Shown: positions 1 to 4,974 of the stretch, in pieces
Numbering within the stretch: position 1 is the stretch's first letter
Layout of the letters: each line of letters begins with the position of its first letter
Assembly (NCBI GenBank): GCA_903835145.1
Contig: CAILMA010000489.1
Coordinates: forward strand, 1-5,387
DNA length: 5,387 nt
Reading direction: 5' to 3'
From: an uncultured Bacteroidota bacterium
Lineage (GTDB): Bacteria; Bacteroidota; Bacteroidia; Chitinophagales; Chitinophagaceae
Position numbers and translations under genes: made by a program
The notes under the pieces: model-generated
Databases searched by the model: none
Seen by the model: only the letters and a program-made list of their open reading frames with translations
What the model was told of the DNA's origin: nothing

Positions 1-614
1 AGATCAGTCCCGCGGATATGAACCAGGAGCTTTTTGATAAATACCTGGAGCCGGGTTCCGTAACCACGGAAGAGGAATTCCGCACGGAATGGAAAAAACG
101 CGTGGAAAACTATTACCAGCGCGAAGCCGATAATATGTTCTTCACCGAAGTACGCAAGCAATTGCCGCAAAATACACAAGTGGACATGCCGGAGGAATTC
201 CTGAAAAAATATTATCTCATTTCCTACGATGCCAAATCTGAAGAAGGGGTGGAAAATTTTGGGGAACAATTCGCGAAATTTGAAGACGAACTTAAATGGA
301 TACTGATCTCCGATGTGATTGCTGAAAACAACGGCATCAAGATCACCGAAGAAAATATCATTTCCTATACCATCAGCAGCATCCGTTACCAGTTTATGCA
401 ACAGGGGCAACCGGAACCGGAAGGTAAATTATTGCAACAATATGCCTATAACTACCTTAGCGAGGACAGCAATTACAGCAGGACAGTTATGGTATTGAAA
501 GACAATGCAGTATTTGATTACTTACTGGGTGCAATAAAGACCACCAATGAAGAGATCAGCACACAGGCACTTTCGGAAATGAAGCAGATTAAGGAAGAGG
601 TTGTGGTTGACTAA
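1..614 (+). CDS. tig: Trigger factor, C-terminal part (5' truncated by window)
   Basis: This is the C-terminal 203 codons of a gene entering from the left; the frame is already open at base 3 (ISPADMNQELFDKYL...), so the ATG at base 18 is internal. Trigger factor is the ribosome-bound chaperone and peptidyl-prolyl isomerase that shelters nascent chains. The visible part matches the helical C-terminal chaperone domain: an ELFDKYLEPGSVTTEEEF stretch, then a charged helix with KKRVENYYQREADNMFFTEVRKQL, then the family-typical segment MPEEFLKKYYL. The ribosome-binding and PPIase domains lie outside the window. The tail is acidic and ends KQIKEEVVVD. clpP follows after 111 bp in the same direction, the usual tig-clpP neighbourhood. 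Recognition rests on motif and layout resemblance plus the clpP neighbour, not on a search. Confidence 0.9.
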   Translation, partial: ISPADMNQELFDKYLEPGSVTTEEEFRTEWKKRVENYYQREADNMFFTEVRKQLPQNTQVDMPEEFLKKYYLISYDAKSEEGVENFGEQFAKFEDELKWILISDVIAENNGIKITEENIISYTISSIRYQFMQQGQPEPEGKLLQQYAYNYLSEDSNYSRTVMVLKDNAVFDYLLGAIKTTNEEISTQALSEMKQIKEEVVVD

Positions 615-625
615 ATTGCGAATTG

Positions 626-646
626 GTGAGGGAGTGAGGGACTGAG
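626..646 (+). repeat. Imperfect 8-bp tandem repeat between tig and clpP
   Basis: Two exact copies of GTGAGGGA (626-633 and 634-641) are followed by a partial copy, CTGAG (642-646). The array starts 11 bp after the tig stop. No T-run hairpin accompanies it, so it does not look like a terminator. Short G-rich tandem spacers like this are, to my recollection, common in intergenic DNA of large Bacteroidota genomes. No function is claimed. Confidence 0.6.
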
Positions 647-657
647 TTTTTTGAGAT

Positions 658-691
658 TTTGAACGGAAACAATAAAACTGTTGTACTTTCG
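658..691 (+). promoter_or_regulatory. Candidate Bacteroidota-type promoter for clpP
   Basis: A -33-like TTTG (658-661) is followed after 22 bp by TACTTTCG (684-691), which matches the Bacteroidota -7 consensus TAnnTTTG at all but one position. The spacing is slightly longer than the usual 19-21 bp. Transcription would begin near 696, leaving an A/T-rich leader of about 30 nt before the clpP ATG. This would let clpP be transcribed separately from tig. It is inferred from motif only. Confidence 0.4.
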
Positions 692-725
692 TCATAAGTA
701 TTAAGCAAAATAATTTTTATTACCA

Positions 726-1394
726 ATGAGATACCAAAACGAATTCGATAAATATGCCATCATGGATAGGGGCATAAGTTCCCTGACATTGAACAGGCAT
801 TATACCACAATGGATTACATTACTCCTAATGTAATCGAGGAAAGGCCGATGAATGCAACGGCTATTGACGTATTTTCCCGCCTGATGATGGACAGGATCA
901 TTTTCATGGGCGTTCCAATTTACGATGATGTGGCGAACATCATCCAGGCACAATTGCTCTTCCTGGAAAGTTCTGATGCAAAAAGGGACATTCAGATCTA
1001 TGTAAACAGCCCCGGTGGTTCCGTTTATGCAGGACTGGGCATTTTTGATACTATGCATTATGTACTTCCTGATGTGGCAACGATCTGTACCGGTATGGCT
1101 GCCTCTATGGCTGCTGTCTTACTGGCTGCCGGACATAAGGGAAAACGTTCATGCTTACCGCATAGCCGTGTGATGATTCACCAACCACTGGGTGGTGTAC
1201 AAGGTCAGGCAACTGATATTGAGATCACTGCACGTGAAATATTGAAATTGAAAGACGAACTTTATCAAATACTCGCCGATTGCACCGGACAACCCAAGGA
1301 AAAGATCACCCATGATGGTGACCGCGACTACTGGATGCGCTCCGATGAAGCCAAGGCTTACGGTATGGTGGACGAAGTGTTGAGAAGGTCGTAA
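726..1394 (+). CDS. clpP: ATP-dependent Clp protease proteolytic subunit
   Basis: This is a complete 222-aa ClpP, the tetradecameric serine peptidase that degrades proteins fed to it by ClpX or ClpC/A in the cytoplasm. The catalytic triad is visible: nucleophile Ser127 in GMAASMA, His152 in [10 protein letters not shown], and Asp201 in DRDYWM, matching E. coli precursor S111/H136/D185 by alignment from memory. The oxyanion and handle region INSPGG-like ([12 protein letters not shown], 92-103) and QGQATDIEI (159-167) are typical. The N-terminus is about 15 residues longer than in E. coli and contains the variable, possibly cleaved propeptide. The ATG at 726 is preceded by an A/T-rich leader with no Shine-Dalgarno sequence, normal for Bacteroidota. 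The usual partner clpX does not follow; a spacer and an integrase do. Confidence 0.98.
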   Translation: MRYQNEFDKYAIMDRGISSLTLNRHYTTMDYITPNVIEERPMNATAIDVFSRLMMDRIIFMGVPIYDDVANIIQAQLLFLESSDAKRDIQIYVNSPGGSVYAGLGIFDTMHYVLPDVATICTGMAASMAAVLLAAGHKGKRSCLPHSRVMIHQPLGGVQGQATDIEITAREILKLKDELYQILADCTGQPKEKITHDGDRDYWMRSDEAKAYGMVDEVLRRS

Positions 1395-1396
1395 TA

Positions 1397-1424
1397 CAGT
1401 TGGCAGTTAACAGTTATCAGTTAA
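1397..1424 (+). repeat. Four-copy 7-bp tandem repeat just after clpP
   Basis: Starting two bases after the clpP stop are four contiguous heptamers: CAGTTGG, CAGTTAA, CAGTTAT and CAGTTAA. Only the last two positions vary. The unit length equals neither a codon multiple nor a helical turn. I recall similar CAGTT/AACTG strings as dispersed intergenic repeats in Bacteroidota. The array probably belongs to the host side of the host/element junction. Confidence 0.75.
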
Positions 1425-1448
1425 CAAAATCACCAAGCCCCTGAGTTG

Positions 1449-1465
1449 TCATCCTGAAAGGATGA
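1449..1465. repeat. Perfect 7-bp inverted repeat (possible hairpin)
   Basis: TCATCCT (1449-1455) and AGGATGA (1459-1465) form a perfect inverted repeat around a GAA loop. No U-run follows, so an intrinsic terminator is unlikely, although a hairpin downstream of clpP could protect the mRNA 3' end. The word resembles a palindromic repeat I remember from Bacteroidota intergenic regions; that link is not verified. Confidence 0.55.
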
Positions 1466-1529
1466 ATATTAACAGTTCAGCCAAGTAGAGGAAGGCAAAA
1501 TAACCCTTTTAAAATATTTATTTTCAACA

Positions 1530-1541
1530 ATTTAGCTAAAT
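1530..1541. promoter_or_regulatory. 12-bp perfect palindrome upstream of the integrase
   Basis: ATTTAGCTAAAT is a perfect 12-bp palindrome. It lies just upstream of the candidate integrase -7 element at 1557 and overlaps where the -33 element would be, so it could be a repressor or recombinase binding site. The surrounding 1500-1560 segment is very A/T-rich, so chance occurrence is a real possibility. Confidence 0.3.
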
Positions 1542-1556
1542 CTAAGTTTATTGGCA

Positions 1557-1564
1557 TAGATTTG
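1557..1564 (+). promoter_or_regulatory. Candidate -7 element of the integrase promoter
   Basis: TAGATTTG matches the Bacteroidota -7 consensus TAnnTTTG exactly. The -33 element is weak: only TTTA at 1531-1534, 22 bp upstream. A start near 1569 would give a leader of about 60 nt before the ATG at 1632. No Shine-Dalgarno sequence is present before that ATG (...CCAAAAGATACT). Confidence 0.35.
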
Positions 1565-1631
1565 GATAAAGGTAGAACTGTATGTTTATTCGTATGTGAA
1601 TATCTGCACTAACCTTTAACCAAAAGATACT

Positions 1632-2873
1632 ATGGCTGACATCAAATTCTACCTTGAAAAGCGCAAAGACAAGGAAACGGGCGAACTCCTTACAGAGAAT
1701 GTTCCAATACTTCTTTTTTACAGTTTTGGCGGACAACGGCTTCAATACTATACGGGACACAGGATAGATGCTGCAAAATGGGATGCTGCAAACCAAAAAG
1801 CAAAAAAGGGATTTACTCAGGCTTCCAATATCAACAATGACCTGACAGACCTCAAGACTAAAGTAAATGGATTGATTGATACTGCCAAAGCCTTGAAAAC
1901 ACCTTTGTCTGTCCGATATTTCAAGGACGGGCTTAAGGATAAGCTTGTAGTAAAACAACATCATTCTTTTTTACAAGCCTACGCAGAGTTCATGGAAACC
2001 TCAAAACTTACCAAAGGCGATGGAACCATTAGGAATCTTAAAAGTACGCTCACAATACTTCAGGAGTTCAGCAAGCTCTCAGGAATCCGATTAGACTTTG
2101 ATACTATTGACCAAAACTTTTACAACAAGTTCCTTGAATATTGTTTTACCATTCGAGGAGTTAAGAACAACTATACAGGCAATCTAATTAAGAACCTTAA
2201 GGCGTTCCTGAACTATGCCACCGATAAAGAATACAACACCAACCTTGCTTATAAAAAGAAGAGTTTTAAAAAACTGGTAGAAGAACCGGAGATCATTTAC
2301 CTTACTTATGACGAACTCATACGCCTTTATAATTTCAAATTTACGGATAAGCGTTTGCAGGAAACAAGGGATGTGTTTTGCTTTGGTTGTTTCACCGGAA
2401 TGAGGTATGGGGATATAAAGGCATTAGCCCCTGAAAACATACGCAAGGACTTTATAGTTTACAGGGTTGTCAAGACAGACGAAAACAATTCCATCCCATT
2501 AAATGCCTATTCAACTGCCATACTGAAGAAGTACAAAGGACATCCGGAACATTGCTTGCCAGTGGCATCCGAGTTTGAAATCAATGATTCACTAAGGGAG
2601 CTGGCTAAAATGGCAAAGCTAAAAAGGAGTATCCAGCAAACCCATTATCAGGGTATGAAACGTATAACCACCAAGGAACCCTTATATGATGCTATAACCT
2701 TTCACGTTAGCAAGAAGACCTTCATGACCAATTTTCTTGCCAAGGGAGGCAGCTTGATCACAGCTATGGCTATTACAGGGAATAAGGACATGAAGACTGC
2801 CCGTAGATATTTTAAAGTAGTGGATACCCTTAAATCAGAAGAGATGAAGAAAGTGTTTGGTGGTGTGTCCTGA
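1632..2873 (+). CDS. Tyrosine recombinase/integrase with altered active site; 3' end interrupted by a group II intron
   Basis: This 413-aa protein would cut and rejoin DNA to integrate or excise a mobile element. Residues 1-85 resemble the beta-rich Arm DNA-binding domain (ADIKFYLEKRKDKETGE..., then PILLFYSFGGQRLQYYTG). Residues 108-205 are the helical SAM-like core-binding domain, and 222-411 are the catalytic domain. Active-site positions: R258 in CFTGMRYGD, K281 in VVKTDENNSIPL, H358 in HVSKKTF, and nucleophile Y393 in RRYFKV. Two positions deviate: the HxxR arginine is K361 (AAG), and the GH histidine is N384 (ITGNKD, AAT). Each is one base from the expected codon, so activity may be reduced or lost. 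The last codons overlap the intron 5' end. Splicing at 2863 would give a 411-aa product ending VFGG; splicing at 2865 would give 415 aa ending VFGGVEIS. The position beside clpP suggests the end of an integrated element. Confidence 0.92.
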   Translation: MADIKFYLEKRKDKETGELLTENVPILLFYSFGGQRLQYYTGHRIDAAKWDAANQKAKKGFTQASNINNDLTDLKTKVNGLIDTAKALKTPLSVRYFKDGLKDKLVVKQHHSFLQAYAEFMETSKLTKGDGTIRNLKSTLTILQEFSKLSGIRLDFDTIDQNFYNKFLEYCFTIRGVKNNYTGNLIKNLKAFLNYATDKEYNTNLAYKKKSFKKLVEEPEIIYLTYDELIRLYNFKFTDKRLQETRDVFCFGCFTGMRYGDIKALAPENIRKDFIVYRVVKTDENNSIPLNAYSTAILKKYKGHPEHCLPVASEFEINDSLRELAKMAKLKRSIQQTHYQGMKRITTKEPLYDAITFHVSKKTFMTNFLAKGGSLITAMAITGNKDMKTARRYFKVVDTLKSEEMKKVFGGVS

Positions 2874-2946
2874 CCTATGAACCTCAACTATTCATAGTAC
2901 GTTGTAGAAAAGATGGAGGTAGGTCCTCCGAAAGCGGCTGATAAGA

Positions 2947-2972
2947 GCAGCTTTCAAACCACCCTAAGCTGC
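2947..2972 (+). ncRNA. Domain I hairpin of the intron
   Basis: GCAGCTT (2947-2953) pairs perfectly with AAGCTGC (2966-2972) around a 12-nt loop, TCAAACCACCCT. The loop holds ACCACC (2958-2963), an exact complement of GGTGGT at 2859-2864 in the 5' exon. That would make it an exon-binding site if the intron started at 2865. It lies only about 95 nt into the intron, early for EBS1, so it may instead be a kissing loop or an EBS2-type element. Confidence 0.5.
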
Positions 2973-3079
2973 ATTTGTTAATAGCCTTTGTAGTGAGCGT
3001 TAGGGGAAAAGGTTGTAGCATGACTACGATCAGGTACGTATAAAAGAGGCAAACGAAAGTGAACCCTTGATGAAGCATC

Positions 3080-3115
3080 GAAACACTTACGACGACATCA
3101 AAACCGCAGTGTTTC
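3080..3115 (+). ncRNA. Domain I stem-loop carrying candidate EBS1
   Basis: GAAACACT (3080-3087) pairs perfectly with AGTGTTTC (3108-3115), closing a 20-nt loop. In the loop, CATCAAA (3096-3102) pairs with TTTGGTG, the seven exon bases immediately 5' of position 2863, using six Watson-Crick pairs and one G-U. The site lies about 235 nt into the intron, the right region for EBS1 of domain I. This supports 2863 as the 5' splice site. A convincing EBS2 was not found. Confidence 0.55.
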
Positions 3116-3392
3116 CGAAACTGCGGGATAAGCACGGCGGACGACTTATTTTCTGGCCGTGCGGTGTCCGGTGTAGAAGGGGTGCGACTTTTATACAGGC
3201 TTTTCTATGAAACAGGAGAAGCAGCAATGCAATGGTAACTGAAAGGTTCAAGAGGAAATCCCTCAAGGCTGATAGTAAGGATGTGCATTGTTGCGGCGGA
3301 CTACAGCGTAGTAGTGATGAAGTTTCTGTAATGGAAATGGAGCGAAGGCTGTAGCTCATTGGACGAATTTATTTTAACAACCATTTAAAAGT

Positions 3393-3398
3393 GGGAGG
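3393..3398 (+). promoter_or_regulatory. Strong Shine-Dalgarno site of the intron protein
   Basis: GGGAGG lies 6 nt upstream of the ATG at 3405, a near-ideal Shine-Dalgarno sequence and spacing. It supports the chosen start. It stands out because the host genes in this window have A/T-rich leaders without such a site, as is usual in Bacteroidota. Confidence 0.75.
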
Positions 3399-3404
3399 AT
3401 TAGA

Positions 3405-4649
3405 ATGGACGAATCAAAGTCATTGCCAATTACCAAGAGAATGGTATGGAAGGCGTACATGAGTGTTAAGGCAAGCAATGGTGGTGCAGGTATTGATAAT
3501 AAAAGCCTCGAAGATTTCGCGGCTGATTTATACAATAATCTGTACAAGCTATGGAACCGCCTTACCTCTGGCAGTTATTTTCCCCCTGCGGTAAAAGAAG
3601 TTGAGATACCAAAAGGGGATGGAAAAGTGCGTAAACTGGGCATACCTACCGTAACCGATAGAATAGCTCAGATGGTATTGAAGAAATACCTTGAACCAAA
3701 GTTAGAACCTATTTTTCATTGTAATTCGTTTGGCTACCGTCCACAAAGAAGAGCCCATCAAGCTCTGGAACAAGCCGACATGAATTGCAGGAAATTGGAT
3801 ATGGTAATAGACTTGGACATACAAGGATTCTTTGATGAAATAGACCATGAGTTATTGTTTAAGGCGTTACAAAAGCATACACAAGATGATTGGGTCTTAC
3901 TGTATGCAGGGAGGTGGCTAAGAGCTTCGGTGCAGACAAAGGATGGAATAGTTAGGCAAAGAACGGTAGGAACACCGCAAGGTGGAGTAATCAGTCCTTT
4001 ATTAGCTAATTTGTTTCTACATTACAGTTTCGATAAATGGATGGAAATTAAATTTCCAGACCTGCCATTTGAACGGTATGCAGATGACATCATCATTCAT
4101 TGCGCTACACCTAAGCAAGCAGAATATGTACTTGACCTGGTAAGGAAAAGACTGGCAGCTTGTAAATTGAGATTGCATCCGGAGAAGACAAAGATTGTTT
4201 ATTGCCGGACGAGTTCTCGTAACAAACGCTCACACCCAATAGTGAGCTTTGACTTTCTCGGGCATACATTCAAGCCGAGAGAGAGCATCGGCGTTCACGG
4301 TCGTATATTTTGTAGCTACTCTCCTGCCATAAGCAACAGAGCAGCGAAAAGAATAAACGATGAGATCAGGGGAATGGGGATACATAAGAGATCAAGAAGG
4401 AAACTGGAAGAAATAGCCAGTATGCTGAATCCAAGGATCAGCGGCTGGATAAACTATTACGGAAAGTTTCGCAAATCCGAATTAGGAAAGAAACTCTTTT
4501 ATATACTCAATAACCGTCTTTTCAAGTGGGTCAGATGCACATACAAGCGGTACCGCAGTAATATCTGGGGAGCGATCCGGTGGCTCAGAAGAGTCGCTAA
4601 ATCTCAACCTTTTCTATTTGTACATTGGCAACATGGCTTTTTGCCATAA
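3405..4649 (+). CDS. ltrA: Group II intron reverse transcriptase/maturase
   Basis: This 414-aa intron-encoded protein helps the intron RNA fold and splice, and copies it into DNA during mobility. The N-terminal RT-0/1 region includes GGAGIDNKSLEDF (26-38), and PKGDGKVRKLGIPTVTDRIAQ (69-89) is the finger region. Motif A is DLDIQGFFDEIDH (136-148, catalytic D138). RT-4 is GTPQGGVISPLLANLFL (189-205), and the catalytic YADD is at 225-228. RT-7 is SFDFLGHTF (281-289). The maturase X domain holds LNPRISGWINYYGKF (341-355). The protein ends soon after X in a basic, aromatic stretch; no HNH endonuclease follows, and the length fits endonuclease-lacking intron proteins. All catalytic motifs are intact, so it could be active. 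The stop lies 16 nt before domain V. The symbol is the generic one for this family. Confidence 0.96.
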   Translation: MDESKSLPITKRMVWKAYMSVKASNGGAGIDNKSLEDFAADLYNNLYKLWNRLTSGSYFPPAVKEVEIPKGDGKVRKLGIPTVTDRIAQMVLKKYLEPKLEPIFHCNSFGYRPQRRAHQALEQADMNCRKLDMVIDLDIQGFFDEIDHELLFKALQKHTQDDWVLLYAGRWLRASVQTKDGIVRQRTVGTPQGGVISPLLANLFLHYSFDKWMEIKFPDLPFERYADDIIIHCATPKQAEYVLDLVRKRLAACKLRLHPEKTKIVYCRTSSRNKRSHPIVSFDFLGHTFKPRESIGVHGRIFCSYSPAISNRAAKRINDEIRGMGIHKRSRRKLEEIASMLNPRISGWINYYGKFRKSELGKKLFYILNNRLFKWVRCTYKRYRSNIWGAIRWLRRVAKSQPFLFVHWQHGFLP

Positions 4650-4665
4650 GACTGAACAATGAGAA

Positions 4666-4699
4666 GAGCCGTATGAGCCGAGAGGTTCAAGTACGGTTC
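4666..4699 (+). ncRNA. Group II intron domain V (catalytic hairpin)
   Basis: This is a canonical 34-nt domain V. GAGCCGTA (4666-4673) pairs with TACGGTTC (4692-4699), one G-U included. T4674 pairs with G4691 and G4675 with C4688, leaving A4689-A4690 as the two-base bulge. AGCC/GGTT forms the upper helix under a GAGA (GNRA) tetraloop (4680-4683). The catalytic triad is AGC (4667-4669). The structure appears fully intact, which argues that the intron is not a dead fragment. Confidence 0.95.
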
Positions 4700-4700
4700 C

Positions 4701-4737
4701 GTGAGAGGGTGGGGTGAAATTCCCTGCCCTACTTGAC
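4701..4737 (+). ncRNA. Group II intron domain VI with bulged branch-point A
   Basis: A lower helix, TGAG (4702-4705) with CTTG (4732-4735), and an upper helix, AGGGTGGGG (4706-4714) with CCCTGCCCT (4722-4730), flank an unpaired A4731 on the 3' strand. This is the expected branch-point adenosine. It lies seven nucleotides from the proposed 3' splice site after C4737, a standard distance. A lariat intermediate is therefore feasible. Confidence 0.88.
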
Positions 4738-4752
4738 GTTGAGATAAGTTGA
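4738..4752 (+). other. 3' exon: remainder of the integrase coding end
   Basis: The bases following the intron supply the original end of the integrase gene. Joined at 2862, they complete Gly411 and give TGA at 4740-4742. Joined at 2864, they read GTT GAG ATA AGT TGA, adding V-E-I-S with the stop at 4750-4752. Either way a stop comes at once, so the intron interrupts only the last codons. Confidence 0.65.
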
Positions 4753-4762
4753 ATATTCCAGT

Positions 4763-4801
4763 AAAAAAAATAGCCTGTGAACTTTACAGGCTATTTTTTT
4801 T
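4763..4801. terminator. Intrinsic terminator of the integrase unit (possibly bidirectional)
   Basis: Eight A residues plus TAGCCTGT (4763-4778) pair perfectly with ACAGGCTA plus eight T residues (4786-4801) around the 7-nt loop GAACTTT. The 16-bp stem with flanking A-run and T-run is a textbook Rho-independent terminator that could work in both directions. It lies 10-20 bp beyond the integrase stop in the 3' exon, so it was probably the integrase terminator before the intron arrived. Confidence 0.93.
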
Positions 4802-4829
4802 ATGCAACTTTTTTTAGATACACTTGTAA

Positions 4830-4882
4830 TAGACGTCTTTTAGACGTCTATCCTATACGTTTATCCGTCTTTTAGGGATAAA
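4830..4882. repeat. Cluster of palindromes and direct repeats upstream of the last gene
   Basis: Two copies of the palindrome AGACGTCT (4831-4838 and 4842-4849) lie 11 bp apart, about one helical turn, within a larger imperfect palindrome TAGACGTCTTT...TAGACGTCTA. The 10-mer CGTCTTTTAG occurs at 4834-4843 and again at 4866-4875, exactly 32 bp apart, about three turns. TTTATCC (4860-4866) and GGATAAA (4876-4882) make a 7-bp inverted repeat around the second copy. Helically phased sites on one DNA face suggest a protein-binding region: an operator, recombinase arm sites or an attachment region. No specific protein can be named. Confidence 0.6.
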
Positions 4883-4926
4883 TCAACAATGATACTCAAC
4901 TTGTTGAAAAATATGTTGAAATAAAC

Positions 4927-4957
4927 TTGTTTTTGAACAAACCTTTGCTTAGCTTTG
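4927..4957 (+). promoter_or_regulatory. Candidate Bacteroidota promoter for the gene at 4975
   Basis: TTG (4927-4929) and TAGCTTTG (4950-4957), an exact match to the -7 consensus TAnnTTTG, are separated by 20 bp, the preferred distance. Transcription would start near 4962, leaving a leader of only about a dozen bases before the ATG. This is the best promoter match in the window and supports the start chosen for the downstream gene. Confidence 0.55.
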
Positions 4958-4974
4958 TAAACTTTAGGATTAGC

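Larger units (their letters stand above)
2863..4737 (+). mobile_element. Group II intron with encoded reverse transcriptase/maturase
   Basis: The intron is a self-splicing retroelement. The 5' end is read as GTGTG at 2863-2867, matching the GUGYG consensus; an alternative start is GTGTC at 2865. The 3' end is placed at ...CTTGAC (4737), seven bases from the bulged branch-point A. In between lie about 540 nt of structured RNA (domains I-III and the start of IV), the reverse transcriptase gene in domain IV, then domains V and VI. The catalytic triad in domain V is AGC, as in IIA/IIB introns rather than CGC of IIC. The intron lies in sense orientation at the 3' end of the integrase gene. The short host exon 3' of it runs straight into the integrase terminator. 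No endonuclease domain is seen in the protein, so mobility would probably depend on priming from the host replication fork; that is inference. Confidence 0.93.

Noticed and set aside
720..1058. Minus-strand 112-codon frame opposite clpP (and a 138-codon one at 1548-1964 opposite the integrase)
   Set aside because: Both are antisense to clearly conserved coding sequence and show no domain pattern.
1395..1631. CRISPR array or tRNA attachment site in the spacer before the integrase
   Set aside because: The only tandem repeat is a 7-bp unit without spacers, and no cloverleaf or tRNA 3' end could be found.
3081..3088. AAACACTT as an 8-nt EBS2 pairing with AAGTGTTT in the 5' exon (2851-2858)
   Set aside because: These bases are already needed for the perfect stem with AGTGTTTC at 3108-3115, and they lie just 5' of the better EBS1 loop. 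The exon match is likely a by-product of that stem's sequence.
2884..3359. Minus-strand open frames of 83 and 90 codons opposite the intron 5' region
   Set aside because: They lie across the structured RNA of domains I-III, have no recognisable protein character and no start signals. They are shadows of conserved RNA structure.
3405..4649. Reverse transcriptase as part of a diversity-generating retroelement, retron or defence system
   Set aside because: The maturase X domain, the location in domain IV and intact domains V and VI identify a group II intron. No template/variable repeat pair and no retron RNA pattern were seen.
4666..4737. IIC-type intron inserted behind a terminator
   Set aside because: The domain V triad is AGC rather than CGC, and the hairpin terminator lies downstream of the intron, in the 3' exon, rather than directly upstream of the insertion site.
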